Source of the DNA: CAXBOO01 sp963977425
GTDB lineage: Bacteria; Bacteroidota; Bacteroidia; Flavobacteriales_D; Luteibaculaceae
DNA: 64,000 nucleotides
Direction of reading: 5' to 3'
NCBI GenBank assembly: GCA_963977425.1
Contig: CAXBOO010000001.1
Coordinates: 310,001 to 374,000, forward strand
The number at the start of each line of letters is the position of its first letter. Position 1 is the first letter of the stretch. Below, piece after piece: positions 51,559 through 60,266 of the stretch. The position numbers were made by a program, and so were the translations under genes. A model generated the notes under the pieces. That model made no database searches. It was not told the DNA's origin and was given only the letters and a program-made list of their open reading frames with translations.

Positions 51559-52266
51559 ATGAGATACCGTAGGGTCTTACTAAAGTTGTCAGGCGAGTCA
51601 TTAATGGGTTCACAGTCGTATGGTATCGACAATGTGCGCATTAAAGAATATGCTCAAGAAATCAAAAAAATAATTGAAAGCGGCGTAGAGTTGGCAATTG
51701 TTATTGGTGGCGGAAATATATTTCGTGGAATTCAAGCAGCACAAAGCGGTTTAGATAGAGTGCAAGGCGATTATATGGGCATGTTGGCTACAGTAATCAA
51801 TGCCATGGCACTGCAATCTAATTTAGAAGAAGTAGGGGTAAATACTCGTTTGCTTTCTGCTATTAAAATGGAGCAAATTGCAGAACCATTTATCAGAAGA
51901 AAAGCGATACGCCACCTAGAAAAAGGTCGTGTTGTTATTTTTGGTGCTGGTACAGGTAATCCTTATTTTACTACCGATACAGCTGCATCGTTACGTGCTA
52001 TTGAAATTGAAGCCGACATTATATTAAAGGGTACACGTGTAGATGGTATTTATACAGCCGATCCAGAAAAAGATCCAAATGCTGTGAAATACGATAAGAT
52101 TTCATTCAAAGACGTAATTGATAAAGGCTTGAATGTAATGGATATGACGGCCTTTACTTTGTGCAAGGAAAACAAATTACCAATCGTTGTATTTGATATG
52201 AACAAGCAAGGAAACTTGCAACGTGTAATGGAAGGAGAAGAAGTAGGTACATTAGTAGAATTATAA
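51559..52266 (+). CDS. pyrH: UMP kinase
   Basis: Phosphorylates UMP to UDP, a hexameric enzyme of the amino-acid kinase fold, 235 residues. Seen: RVLLKLSGESLMG, IVIGGGNIFRG, GTGNPYFTTDTAA, DGIYTADPEKDPNA, and VFDMNKQGNLQRV at the end. It is followed by frr after 2 bases, the widely conserved pair. Confidence 0.97.
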   Translation: MRYRRVLLKLSGESLMGSQSYGIDNVRIKEYAQEIKKIIESGVELAIVIGGGNIFRGIQAAQSGLDRVQGDYMGMLATVINAMALQSNLEEVGVNTRLLSAIKMEQIAEPFIRRKAIRHLEKGRVVIFGAGTGNPYFTTDTAASLRAIEIEADIILKGTRVDGIYTADPEKDPNAVKYDKISFKDVIDKGLNVMDMTAFTLCKENKLPIVVFDMNKQGNLQRVMEGEEVGTLVEL

Positions 52267-52268
52267 CA

Positions 52269-52829
52269 ATGGAAGAATTACAAATGATTTTTGATGAGGC
52301 AAAAGCCTCAATGGATAAGGCTTTAAGTCACTTGGAGTCTGAATTAATGAAAATTAGAGCGGGTAAAGCCAACCCATCGATGCTCTCATCAGTTATGGTC
52401 GATTATTATGGATCGCCAACACCTTTAGCACAGGTAGCTAATGTGAATACTCCTGATGCTAAAACAATTACAGTTCAGCCTTGGGAAAAAAGTTTGATGG
52501 ACGAAATAAGCAAAGCAATTGTAAATGCTAACCTTGGTTTTGCACCTCAAAATAATGGAGAAATCATTATCATTTCTATTCCACCTCTTACTGAGGAAAG
52601 AAGAAAAGAATTGGTGAAGCGCGCTAGAGGGGAAGCTGAAAACGCGAAAGTGGGTATACGTAATGCACGTAAAGACGCTAACGACATGATCAAAACACTT
52701 CAGAAAGATGGTCTAGCAGAAGATGCAGCCAAAGATGGTGAAGCGAACATTCAAAATATGACAAATGATTATTCAGCTAAAAGCGATAAAATGGTAGATG
52801 CTAAAGAAGCTGATATCATGCGTGTATAA
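52269..52829 (+). CDS. frr: Ribosome recycling factor
   Basis: 186 residues; with EF-G it splits post-termination ribosomes. Helical domain I includes LESELMKIRAGKANPSML and the C-terminal helix; domain II contains DYYGSPTPLAQVANV and TVQPWEKSLM. PPLTEERRKELVKRA is the usual signature. Transcribed with pyrH and closed by a terminator. Confidence 0.97.
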   Translation: MEELQMIFDEAKASMDKALSHLESELMKIRAGKANPSMLSSVMVDYYGSPTPLAQVANVNTPDAKTITVQPWEKSLMDEISKAIVNANLGFAPQNNGEIIIISIPPLTEERRKELVKRARGEAENAKVGIRNARKDANDMIKTLQKDGLAEDAAKDGEANIQNMTNDYSAKSDKMVDAKEADIMRV

Positions 52830-52852
52830 TAGCTAATCATATACGATAATTT

Positions 52853-52888
52853 AAAAAAAAGCTCTGTCAAATCGATAGAGCTTTTTTT
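52853..52888. terminator. Bidirectional terminator between frr and the GT9 gene
   Basis: AAAAAAAAGCTCT and AGAGCTTTTTTT form an 8-10-bp stem with T-tracts on both strands, between two convergent genes. Confidence 0.88.
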
Positions 52889-52898
52889 ATGATTTTAA

Positions 52899-53810
52899 TT
52901 ATAGAGTTTGTTCTTCCATGCACTTAAAGTGACCTTTTGGACAAATCTTAAACCCAATTTTAGAGCACGGTCTACAATTCAAACCTTTTACCTCATGGTT
53001 TGTAAACGATGTTTGATATGGATACATGCCAAATTCAGGAATAGTATTGCCCCAAAAAATATGAATGTTTCTGTTGAAAGCGGCTGCAATGTGCATCAAA
53101 CCCGTATCTGAGGTGTAAACATTTTGGGCGTGTTGAACAACGTAGGCCGATTCTTGTAAACTTGTTTTACCACAATAATTAATGCACTCTATTTGATCAA
53201 AAATAGATTTGTTATCGCCCGGAGCACCTAAAATAACTAAAGGTAGTTCAGAAGCCTTTTCAATTTTTTGAATTAAAGAATCCGGAAGTTTCTTAGTCGC
53301 ATGTGCCGCTCCTGCAACCAAAACATTGTATGCAACAGGTAATTCAGAAAATGCTTTGGGTTGTATGGCTCCGTAATATTCTAGCCCTAAATCGTCTGTC
53401 GTGACACCTATTTTTTCAAGTCCTTTTTTGTATCGCTCTACCAAATGGATGTTGGGGAGTTTACTTCCGTTTTTAGTTTTTACACTCAAGTACTTAGCAA
53501 GGCTAAGTTTTTTGAAACTTACATTTGTCTTAGCATTCAAGGCAGTTCTAAAACGGAGTGAACGAAGATTTTTATGCAAATCCACAATCAAATCAAAGCG
53601 TTCGAGTTTCAGTTTTTTTAAAGTTTCTGAAAAGCCTTCTAATGGCCAAACGGTATCAACATTAGGATTGGGTGTAATCAAACTGGCAAATTGAGGTTTT
53701 GTTAGGAAATGTATTTCAGCCTCTGGGTAATTGTTTTTTAACCAACGCAATACTGGCGAACACAAAACAATATCACCTATGGAACTAAAACGAAGTACAA
53801 GTATTTTCAA
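52899..53810 (-). CDS. Glycosyltransferase family 9 (heptosyltransferase-like)
   Basis: About 303 residues with the GT-B fold of ADP-heptose:LPS heptosyltransferases. The N-terminus KILVLRFSSIGDIVLCSPVL is diagnostic, and the nucleotide site has VYTSDTGLMHIAAAF. GLNCRPCSKIGFKICPKGHFKC near the end carries the Cys cluster typical of this group. It would extend the LPS inner core. The start is probably TTG at 53810 directly before KILVLRF; a TTG at 53831 would add seven unconserved residues. Convergent with frr, divergent from tatD. Confidence 0.87.
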   Translation of the reverse strand: MKILVLRFSSIGDIVLCSPVLRWLKNNYPEAEIHFLTKPQFASLITPNPNVDTVWPLEGFSETLKKLKLERFDLIVDLHKNLRSLRFRTALNAKTNVSFKKLSLAKYLSVKTKNGSKLPNIHLVERYKKGLEKIGVTTDDLGLEYYGAIQPKAFSELPVAYNVLVAGAAHATKKLPDSLIQKIEKASELPLVILGAPGDNKSIFDQIECINYCGKTSLQESAYVVQHAQNVYTSDTGLMHIAAAFNRNIHIFWGNTIPEFGMYPYQTSFTNHEVKGLNCRPCSKIGFKICPKGHFKCMEEQTL

Positions 53811-53859
53811 AATCTGCCAATTTAATGGCAAATTAAGGCATTCGGATTAGTTTCGCTGT

Positions 53860-54630
53860 ATGGAGTTTATCGATAGCCATTGTCATTTGTATTCCGATCA
53901 ATTTTCTGAAGATCGAAATGAAGCAATTAAGAATGCCAAAACATTGGGCGTTACCAAAATAGTTCTGCCTAATATAGATGTGGAAAGCGTTCAAGGAATG
54001 TGGGAGTTATGCGAAAAAGACCCATCCATGTTTTTTCCGGCAATAGGATTGCACCCCTGTTCTGTAAAAGAAGATTATAAAGAGCAGTTGCAAATCTTAA
54101 GACAAAGCCTGAATGATAATAAATATGTTTCGATAGGAGAAATTGGTATGGATTTGTATTGGGATAAAACCTTTATAAACGAACAAAAGGATGCATTCCT
54201 AATTCAATGTCAATGGGCTAAGGATTTTGATTTGCCTATCATCATCCATACACGAGATAGCTTTGATGAAATGTTTGAATTATTAGATTCAGTGCACGAT
54301 GAAAAATTACGCGGGGTGTTTCATTGTTTTAGTGGCACTCAATTAGAAGCAGATAAAATATTAGCTTATGGTAATTTCTATTTGGGCATTGGTGGGGTAG
54401 TTACCTTTAAAAATGCCAAATTGGATAAAGCACTAGTGAATGTACCATTGAATAAAATCTTGCTAGAAACCGATAGCCCATATTTGGCACCAACACCGCA
54501 CAGAGGAAACCGAAATGAACCAAAATATTTATGGAATATTGGTGAAAAGTTAGCCGATATTTACAATGTGTCTTTGGCTGAAATTGCAGAAATAACAACA
54601 GCAAATAGCAAGAGTTTATTCAGAATATGA
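53860..54630 (+). CDS. TatD family metal-dependent hydrolase
   Basis: A 256-residue TIM-barrel hydrolase. The metal ligands show as SHCHLYSDQF (His7, His9), IGEIGMDLYWD (Glu), IIHTRDSFDE (His), GVFHCFSGT (His) and LLETDSPYLAP (Asp). Members act as 3'-5' exonucleases or D-aminoacyl-tRNA-type deacylases; the closest sub-type here is YcfH/YabD. Its stop overlaps the asparaginase start by four bases, so the two are translated together. Confidence 0.92.
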   Translation: MEFIDSHCHLYSDQFSEDRNEAIKNAKTLGVTKIVLPNIDVESVQGMWELCEKDPSMFFPAIGLHPCSVKEDYKEQLQILRQSLNDNKYVSIGEIGMDLYWDKTFINEQKDAFLIQCQWAKDFDLPIIIHTRDSFDEMFELLDSVHDEKLRGVFHCFSGTQLEADKILAYGNFYLGIGGVVTFKNAKLDKALVNVPLNKILLETDSPYLAPTPHRGNRNEPKYLWNIGEKLADIYNVSLAEIAEITTANSKSLFRI

Positions 54631-55631
54631 AAAAAGTACTGATTATATATACTGGAGGTACTATAGGGATGGCAGCCGAAGAGAAAACGGGTAAACTAGC
54701 GCCATTAAATTTCAAGAATTTATTGAAAGAATTGCCAGAACTCAATCAATTTGATTTTTCAGTGGAAACTGTTTCAACAGAATTGATTGTGGATAGCAGC
54801 AATGCCAATCCAGTGTTATGGGAAGAGCTAATTGAAATAATAAGAACCCAATACAACAACTATAATGGTTTCGTTGTACTTCACGGTACCGATACCATGG
54901 CTTTTACTGCATGTGCGTTAAGTTTTGGTCTACAAAATTTGAATAAACCAGTAGTCATTACAGGCTCTCAGCTCCCATTGAGAGTCATTCGAACAGATGG
55001 TAAAGAAAACTTAATATCGGCCATTGAAATTGCAGGTACAGCCGACTTTCTTCACGAAGTGGCCATTTATTTCGAGTACGAACTGTTGCGTGGTAATAGA
55101 GCACAAAAAGTAAGCTCTTCTCACTTCGATGCGTTTAAAAGTCCTAACTACCCATCCTTGGCAGAGTCAGGTATTAAGATAGTTTATGATCGATCAAAAA
55201 TTCAAAACAATACAGGAGAATTGAATTTCGACTCATCGTTTTCTAATAATATTTTGGTTGTTACATTGTATCCAGGTATTGATTTATCAAAATGGCATAA
55301 AATCATTGTAGATAGTGGTGTTAAAGTCGTTATAATCAGGAGTTTTGGATCGGGAAATGCGCCAACATCCGATCAATACTTTTTTGCCATGTTAGCCTAT
55401 TGCCAAGAAAATGAAATTGTGGTTTTAAATACGAGCCAATGCCCTGAAGGAGCAGTCACTGCACCATCGTATGAAACAGGATTATGGCAAACAAAATTCG
55501 ATGTAGTACCTGGAGCCGACCTTACATTTGAAGCAGCAGTTGTCAAAAGCATGTTTTTGGCTGGGAAATTCACAGGAAAAGATTTAAAAGTGGCATTAAA
55601 ATCCCCGATTGCGGGTGAACTAAGCATCTGA
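54627..55631 (+). CDS. ansA: L-asparaginase, type I (cytoplasmic)
   Basis: Hydrolyses asparagine to aspartate and ammonia. 334 residues without a signal peptide, so the low-affinity cytoplasmic form. The two nucleophile motifs are YTGGTIGM (Thr 12) and HGTDTM (86-91), with the catalytic lysine segment in TGSQLPLRVIRTDGKEN. It is translated with the TatD-like gene by a 4-base overlap and is followed by tRNA-Ser. Confidence 0.94.
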   Translation: MKKVLIIYTGGTIGMAAEEKTGKLAPLNFKNLLKELPELNQFDFSVETVSTELIVDSSNANPVLWEELIEIIRTQYNNYNGFVVLHGTDTMAFTACALSFGLQNLNKPVVITGSQLPLRVIRTDGKENLISAIEIAGTADFLHEVAIYFEYELLRGNRAQKVSSSHFDAFKSPNYPSLAESGIKIVYDRSKIQNNTGELNFDSSFSNNILVVTLYPGIDLSKWHKIIVDSGVKVVIIRSFGSGNAPTSDQYFFAMLAYCQENEIVVLNTSQCPEGAVTAPSYETGLWQTKFDVVPGADLTFEAAVVKSMFLAGKFTGKDLKVALKSPIAGELSI

Positions 55632-55646
55632 TATTTTAAAAATTAC

Positions 55647-55676
55647 TTTGTTAGCAATTAATATTTTGTATTTTTC
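55647..55676 (+). promoter_or_regulatory. Promoter of tRNA-Ser
   Basis: TTTG (55647-55650), an 18-base spacer and TATTTTTC (55669-55676, one mismatch to TAnnTTTG), 35 bases before the tRNA. Confidence 0.5.
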
Positions 55677-55711
55677 GCTCGGATTTAGAGGCAGCTTTAG
55701 ATAGTCTAAAC

Positions 55712-55799
55712 GGAGAGGTGGCCGAGTGGCTGAAGGCGCACGCCTGGAAAGCGTGTATACTCCTAAAGGGTATCGAGGGTTCGAATCCCTCTCTCTCCG
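55712..55799 (+). tRNA. tRNA-Ser (GGA)
   Basis: An 88-nt class II tRNA with acceptor stem GGAGAGG/TCTCTCC, D-arm GCCGAGTGGCTGAAGGC, anticodon loop CTGGAAA (anticodon GGA, reads UCC/UCU), a long variable arm (TATACTCCTAAAGGGTATC), T-loop TTCGAAT and discriminator G. CCA is not encoded. Confidence 0.97.
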
Positions 55800-55856
55800 C
55801 AAAAGTTTTTTATAATTGCATTACTTAAAACAACAATAACAACGAACAACGACCCA

Positions 55857-56699
55857 ATGAAAAAGCTAATTTCAGCGATTGCCGTAGTGGCAATGTTTAG
55901 TTTAGGTGGAAACCTTTACGCACAGGAAGGTGCAACAATGGAGGATCAAGTAGAAACTTTAGACACTCTAGCAGCTGAAGCCGCTATGGATGACGTAGCC
56001 GAAGAAATGGCTGAAGAAGAAGCTGCCCCAGAAACTGCCGCACCAATAGTAGAAGCCGAAGAAAAAGGAATGCACCAAATCTTGAAAGAGAAATTTATTG
56101 AAGGTGGTCCTGAATTTATGGCAGTTGTATTAATCTGTCTTATCATAGGTTTGGCTTTAAGTATTGAGCGTATCATTTACTTAAACTTAGCTACAACCAA
56201 CACTGAAAAGTTACTTTCTGAAATAGAAGCAGCTCTTAAAAGTGGTGGTGTTGAAGCAGCGAAAGAAGTTTGCAGAAATACTGCAGGTCCTATAGCAGCT
56301 ATCTTCTACCAAGGTTTATCTCGTTCTGGCGAAGGTGTTGAAGTGGTTGAAAAATCAGTTATCGCTTACGGTGGAGTACAAATGGGTCTTTTAGAAAAAG
56401 GATTATCATGGATTCAATTATTTATTGCCTTGGCTCCGATGTTAGGATTTATGGGTACTGTAATTGGTATGATTGGTGCCTTCGATGCTATTGCAGCTGA
56501 GAACAACATTTCTCCTGCAATTGTTGCCGACGGTATTAAAGTGGCACTACTTACAACTGTATTTGGTTTGATCGTAGCGATTATTCTTCAAATCTTTTAC
56601 AATTATATCGTAGCAAAAGTTGATAGCATCGTTAACAATATGGAAGACGCTTCTATCTCACTAGTAGATATACTAGTAAAGCACGATTTGAGTAAATAA
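55857..56699 (+). CDS. ExbB/TolQ/MotA-family proton channel protein with signal peptide
   Basis: A 280-residue ExbB-type subunit that uses the proton gradient to drive TonB or a similar partner. Unusually, it begins with a cleavable signal peptide (about 1-23, ending NLYAQE) and an acidic Ala/Glu-rich stretch (about 24-72). Three membrane helices follow (about 87-108, 183-205, 228-250); the later ones hold APMLGFMGTVIGMIGAF, the ExbB signature with polar residues for the proton path. First gene of a four-gene cluster with one 4-TM protein and two ExbD proteins. Confidence 0.9.
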   Translation: MKKLISAIAVVAMFSLGGNLYAQEGATMEDQVETLDTLAAEAAMDDVAEEMAEEEAAPETAAPIVEAEEKGMHQILKEKFIEGGPEFMAVVLICLIIGLALSIERIIYLNLATTNTEKLLSEIEAALKSGGVEAAKEVCRNTAGPIAAIFYQGLSRSGEGVEVVEKSVIAYGGVQMGLLEKGLSWIQLFIALAPMLGFMGTVIGMIGAFDAIAAENNISPAIVADGIKVALLTTVFGLIVAIILQIFYNYIVAKVDSIVNNMEDASISLVDILVKHDLSK

Positions 56700-56718
56700 T
56701 CATTTACAACCAATCATT

Positions 56719-57114
56719 ATGGAAAACAAAAAAATTAACCTGATACTTACTGTAACTAAGGTGGCAATCATAGCGATTGGATTGCTTCTTATGGCTACAA
56801 GTAACTTCGGGGCAGCGTTGCAGCTTACGTACTTTGCCCTAGCGGCTTGTGCATTAGCAGCAGTTGGCTTCGGTATTTACTTGTTTGCTTCTAACATTAA
56901 AAACAACAAGGGTGCACTTATTGGTTTAGTAGGTTTTGTAGTAGTACTACTGATCTGTTACCTAACTGCATCTAGCGAAGTGCCAAACATTAAAACAGTT
57001 GTGTCTAGCGGTACTACCAAAATGGTAGGAGCTGGTATCAATGCGTTTTATGTCCTATTAGTAGGTGTAATTGGTGCAATTGTTGCAGCTGAAGTACGTA
57101 AAGTAATCAAGTAA
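56719..57114 (+). CDS. Four-helix membrane protein between exbB and exbD
   Basis: 131 residues with four hydrophobic segments (about 8-23, 32-53, 62-82, 104-126) joined by short loops, a Lys-rich N-terminus and the VRKVIK tail. It is in operon position, 19 bases after exbB and 11 before the first exbD. I recognise no named domain, but proteins of this kind sit at the same place in ExbBD clusters of related bacteria. An accessory membrane subunit is inferred. Confidence 0.75.
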   Translation: MENKKINLILTVTKVAIIAIGLLLMATSNFGAALQLTYFALAACALAAVGFGIYLFASNIKNNKGALIGLVGFVVVLLICYLTASSEVPNIKTVVSSGTTKMVGAGINAFYVLLVGVIGAIVAAEVRKVIK

Positions 57115-57125
57115 TACAAAATTGT

Positions 57126-57833
57126 ATGTCAAGAAGATCTAGAGAAAACGAAGAAATAAATGCTGGCTCAATGGCCGACATCGCATTCTTGCTTCTTATC
57201 TTCTTTTTGGTAACAACAACCATGGACCAGGATACTGGTATTTTAAGGCTGTTGCCACCACCACTTGATGTAACTGTAACACCACCACCAGTAAAAGAGA
57301 AAAACGTTTACGAGGTATTGGTGAATGCAAACGATCAATTGTTGGTAGAAGACAATTTTATGGATATTGCGGATTTGAAAAACGGAGCAATCGAGTTTTT
57401 TACGAACCCAAGCAATAGCGATAATTTACCAGAGAGAAGAAAAGTAACCAAAGCTATTTGTCAAGAAAACTTGGCAAATGCAAAAAGTGTTTTGGCTGCT
57501 ACAGGAAGTTTTGAAGCGAAGCAAAGCGTTAAGAAGTGGGAAGACAAACTTTCTGCCGTTGAGTTACTAGGAGACTATATGGAATTGCCAGGTTCGGCTA
57601 TCGTTTCTTTACAAAACGATAATGGAACTTCATACGACATGTACATTCAAGTGCAAAACGAATTGCAAAGTGCAATCAACCAACTTAGAGACGAATTAAG
57701 TCTAGAGAAGTTCGGAGTTAGATATGGCGAATTGGATGGTTTGAAAGATGGTGATAAAGCCAAAATCAAAGCCATTAGAGCTGTATTCCCACAAAGAATT
57801 TCAGAGGCGGAACCTAAAAACACAGGTAACTAA
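57126..57833 (+). CDS. ExbD/TolR-family protein, long form
   Basis: 235 residues. The single membrane helix (about 17-34, AGSMADIAFLLLIFFLVTTT) has the Asp that carries protons in ExbD/TolR. The periplasmic part (about 35-235) is much longer than in E. coli ExbD (141 aa in all), with an inserted helical segment at about 95-165 (RRKVTKAICQENLANAKSVL). That segment separates the two halves of the usual ExbD fold (NVYEVLVNANDQLLVED and YDMYIQVQNELQSAI). Followed by a second, normal-size ExbD after 2 bases. Confidence 0.87.
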   Translation: MSRRSRENEEINAGSMADIAFLLLIFFLVTTTMDQDTGILRLLPPPLDVTVTPPPVKEKNVYEVLVNANDQLLVEDNFMDIADLKNGAIEFFTNPSNSDNLPERRKVTKAICQENLANAKSVLAATGSFEAKQSVKKWEDKLSAVELLGDYMELPGSAIVSLQNDNGTSYDMYIQVQNELQSAINQLRDELSLEKFGVRYGELDGLKDGDKAKIKAIRAVFPQRISEAEPKNTGN

Positions 57834-57835
57834 TT

Positions 57836-58300
57836 ATGAGCAAGTTCAAAAAGAAATCAGGAAAAGGGCAACCTCCAGTTTCGACTGCATCTTTGCCAGA
57901 TATTGTTTTCATGTTGTTGTTCTTCTTCATGGTAACCACCGTTATGCGTGATGCCGATATGAAGGTTAAGATATCGAAACCACAAGCGTCGGAAATTGAA
58001 AAATTGACGAATAAAGCTTTGGTTGATTATATCTTTATTGGGCCTCCAACAGATGCTCGTTATGGTTCACTACCAAAAATTCAATTAGGTGATGTCTTTG
58101 CCGATGTAAATGACATAGGAACTTTTATTGAAGATAACCGAAGCAACCGCGACGAACAAGAAGTGCCTTTGATTACTACATCTATGAAAGTAGATAAAGG
58201 AACCAAGATGAAAATTGTAACAGACGTTAAGCAAGAACTTAGAAAAGTTCAAGCATTGAAACTTAACTATTCTACGCACGAAAGAGCTAGAACCAAATAA
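57836..58300 (+). CDS. ExbD/TolR-family protein, short form
   Basis: 154 residues, close to the standard ExbD length. The membrane helix (about 17-38) is TASLPDIVFMLLFFFMVTT with the conserved Asp. The periplasmic part has the strand KALVDYIFIGPPTD and a C-terminal KIVTDVKQELRKVQALKLNY. With the upstream long ExbD it may form a mixed dimer in the pore of the ExbB ring. Last gene of the cluster, closed by a terminator. Confidence 0.9.
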   Translation: MSKFKKKSGKGQPPVSTASLPDIVFMLLFFFMVTTVMRDADMKVKISKPQASEIEKLTNKALVDYIFIGPPTDARYGSLPKIQLGDVFADVNDIGTFIEDNRSNRDEQEVPLITTSMKVDKGTKMKIVTDVKQELRKVQALKLNYSTHERARTK

Positions 58301-58321
58301 GTTTTAATACAATACCATTTT

Positions 58322-58352
58322 TAAAACCCCAGCTTAAGTTGGGGTTTTTTTT
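58322..58352 (+). terminator. Terminator of the exbB-exbD cluster
   Basis: AAAACCCCA and TTGGGGTTTT pair around GCTTAAG and are followed by a T-run, 22 bases after the stop. Confidence 0.88.
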
Positions 58353-58376
58353 TGCCTTATAATTTTTGAAATGAGT

Positions 58377-59261
58377 TTATTGCTCGTTAAGAACTCGCTT
58401 ATTTTGAGTGCTCATATGCATTAAAACCTTAATAAGTAGTACAACGCAAATGAGAACTATCCCCACGGTAATCCAAGTGTTCGCATAAAAATACTCAGGC
58501 ACTAAATTGTCAGTATTACCAAATTTCATTTGCAAATACGCCATATAATTGTTGAATAAATGAAAGAGTATCGGTACTAATAATGTGCGACTGAAATAGT
58601 AACTAGCTCCTAAAACCAATGCTAATACAAAACGCGGTAAAAAACCAGCAGCGTCGAAATGGATGAAACTAAATACAAGGGATGTAACCAATATTGCCCC
58701 AGCTGGTCCTAATGTGGTTTTGCTTAATATGTGTTTTTGAAGTCCAAATCGGAACACCAACTCTTCACCAATAGCCGGTAGTACGCATAAGATTATGATG
58801 TTTATTATTTGTGTTGTATAACCTTCACCTATTAAAATCTGCTCAAGGAATAAAGTATTGGTCACCAAATCGTCTTTCAACCATTCTGTAGGGAGAAATT
58901 GATTGATATAAAAGGCCATCTCTACAATAGGAATACTTAATATGTTGAGAGCTACAACATATAAAAAGAGCTTTTGAGAATAGCTTTTTTTAGTTTCTTT
59001 TTTATGGTACAGGTAGTAAAATATCCAACCAGGAATCAAAAAAGTACAGATCTGCTGTAATGCAGCCATTAATCGGCTTGCTCCTGGTAACCAATCGGCC
59101 TCACCATTTTGAAGTGCTATGAAATAAGTGCCCATATTCACATCGTACAATAAGGGCATAAATGCTGCCGATAGGGCTAAAGAAGCAAGTATCCCAAAGC
59201 CTATGTAAAGGGCCAATCGCCATAATTTTTTAAGAGGAGTGATGCTTTGCTTATCTATCAT
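58377..59261 (-). CDS. CPBP-family intramembrane metalloprotease
   Basis: About 294 residues from ATG 59261 (MIDKQSITPLKK); the open frame runs 43 codons further but overlaps the divergent dus gene. Eight or so hydrophobic segments. The CPBP (CAAX protease/bacteriocin-processing, ABI) motifs are present: GEELVFRFG (Glu 166-167, Arg 171), FSFIHFD (His 201) and HLFNNYMA (His 234, Asn 237). These residues form the Glu/His active site inside the membrane. The substrate is unknown; there are no bacteriocin genes nearby. Confidence 0.87.
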   Translation of the reverse strand: MIDKQSITPLKKLWRLALYIGFGILASLALSAAFMPLLYDVNMGTYFIALQNGEADWLPGASRLMAALQQICTFLIPGWIFYYLYHKKETKKSYSQKLFLYVVALNILSIPIVEMAFYINQFLPTEWLKDDLVTNTLFLEQILIGEGYTTQIINIIILCVLPAIGEELVFRFGLQKHILSKTTLGPAGAILVTSLVFSFIHFDAAGFLPRFVLALVLGASYYFSRTLLVPILFHLFNNYMAYLQMKFGNTDNLVPEYFYANTWITVGIVLICVVLLIKVLMHMSTQNKRVLNEQ

Positions 59262-59273
59262 GTGTTTATGTGC

Positions 59274-59281
59274 TAACTTTG
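59274..59281 (+). promoter_or_regulatory. -7 box of the dus gene
   Basis: TAACTTTG, an exact match to TAnnTTTG, 7 bases before the ATG at 59289. No clear -33 at the usual spacing. The message would have almost no leader. Confidence 0.4.
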
Positions 59282-59288
59282 CAGCGTT

Positions 59289-60266
59289 ATGGTAAAAATA
59301 GGTGATGTAAATATAGCCGACTTTCCGCTGTTGCTCGCGCCTATGGAAGACGTTAGCGATCCTCCATTTAGAGCTCTTTGTAAAATGCATGGTGCCGATT
59401 TGATGTATACAGAATTTATTTCCTCTGAGGGATTGATTCGCGATGCAGCAAAGAGTGTTCAGAAACTCGATATTTTCGAATATGAGAGACCTATTGGTAT
59501 ACAGATTTTTGGAGGCGATATCGAAAGTATGATTCGAGCGGCTGAAATTACTGAAAGCGCAAATCCTGACATCATCGACATCAATTTTGGCTGTCCTGTA
59601 AAGAAAGTAACCTGTAAAGGTGCTGGAGCGGGTATTCTAAAAGATATTCCAAAAATGGTCGCCATGACAGAGGCCATAATCAAACGAACCAATAAACCAG
59701 TAACGGTAAAAACACGCTTGGGTTGGGATACTGAAACCATGTACATTGAGGAAGTAGCTCAGCGACTTCAGGATGTAGGAATTGCAGCATTATCAGTGCA
59801 TGGAAGAACCCGTGTACAGATGTACAAAGGCGAAGCCGATTGGAGCTTGATATCTAAAGTGGCGCAAAATCCAAATATTCACATCCCGATTTTTGGGAAT
59901 GGCGACATTACCACGCCTCAAAAAGCTCAAGAGTATAAGGATAAATACAAGGTAGATGGCATTATGATTGGCCGTGCAAGTATTGGTTATCCTTGGATAT
60001 TTAGAGAAATTAAACACTATTTAGCTACTGGCGAAACATTGGCTCCACCTACATTACAAGAAAGAGTTGAAGCTGTGCGTTTTCATTTAACTAAAAGCAT
60101 AGAATGGAAAGGCGAAAGAGTGGGTGTAGTAGAAATGCGAAGACATTATTCTAATTACTTCAAAGGACTAGATCATTTCAAGCCATATAGGGCTAGATTG
60201 GTGACAGAATTAGATCCTAAAGCATTATTTGATTGCCTTGATGAAATAGCGTCTGTATACGCTTAA
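59289..60266 (+). CDS. tRNA-dihydrouridine synthase
   Basis: A 325-residue FMN enzyme that reduces uridines in the tRNA D-loop with NADPH. The TIM-barrel signatures are LLAPMEDVSDPPFRALC (start), the catalytic-cysteine segment INFGCPVKKVTCKGAGAG, TVKTRLGW, VHGRTRVQMYKG, and PIFGNGDI and DGIMIGRASIGYPWIF for the FMN phosphate. It is of the DusB-like bacterial type. Its stop overlaps the stop of the convergent LolC/E gene by four bases. Confidence 0.94.
   Translation: MVKIGDVNIADFPLLLAPMEDVSDPPFRALCKMHGADLMYTEFISSEGLIRDAAKSVQKLDIFEYERPIGIQIFGGDIESMIRAAEITESANPDIIDINFGCPVKKVTCKGAGAGILKDIPKMVAMTEAIIKRTNKPVTVKTRLGWDTETMYIEEVAQRLQDVGIAALSVHGRTRVQMYKGEADWSLISKVAQNPNIHIPIFGNGDITTPQKAQEYKDKYKVDGIMIGRASIGYPWIFREIKHYLATGETLAPPTLQERVEAVRFHLTKSIEWKGERVGVVEMRRHYSNYFKGLDHFKPYRARLVTELDPKALFDCLDEIASVYA

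Noticed and set aside
55620..55802. Minus-strand frame of 60 codons over tRNA-Ser
   Set aside because: It is translation of the reverse complement of the tRNA, a well-known source of false proteins.
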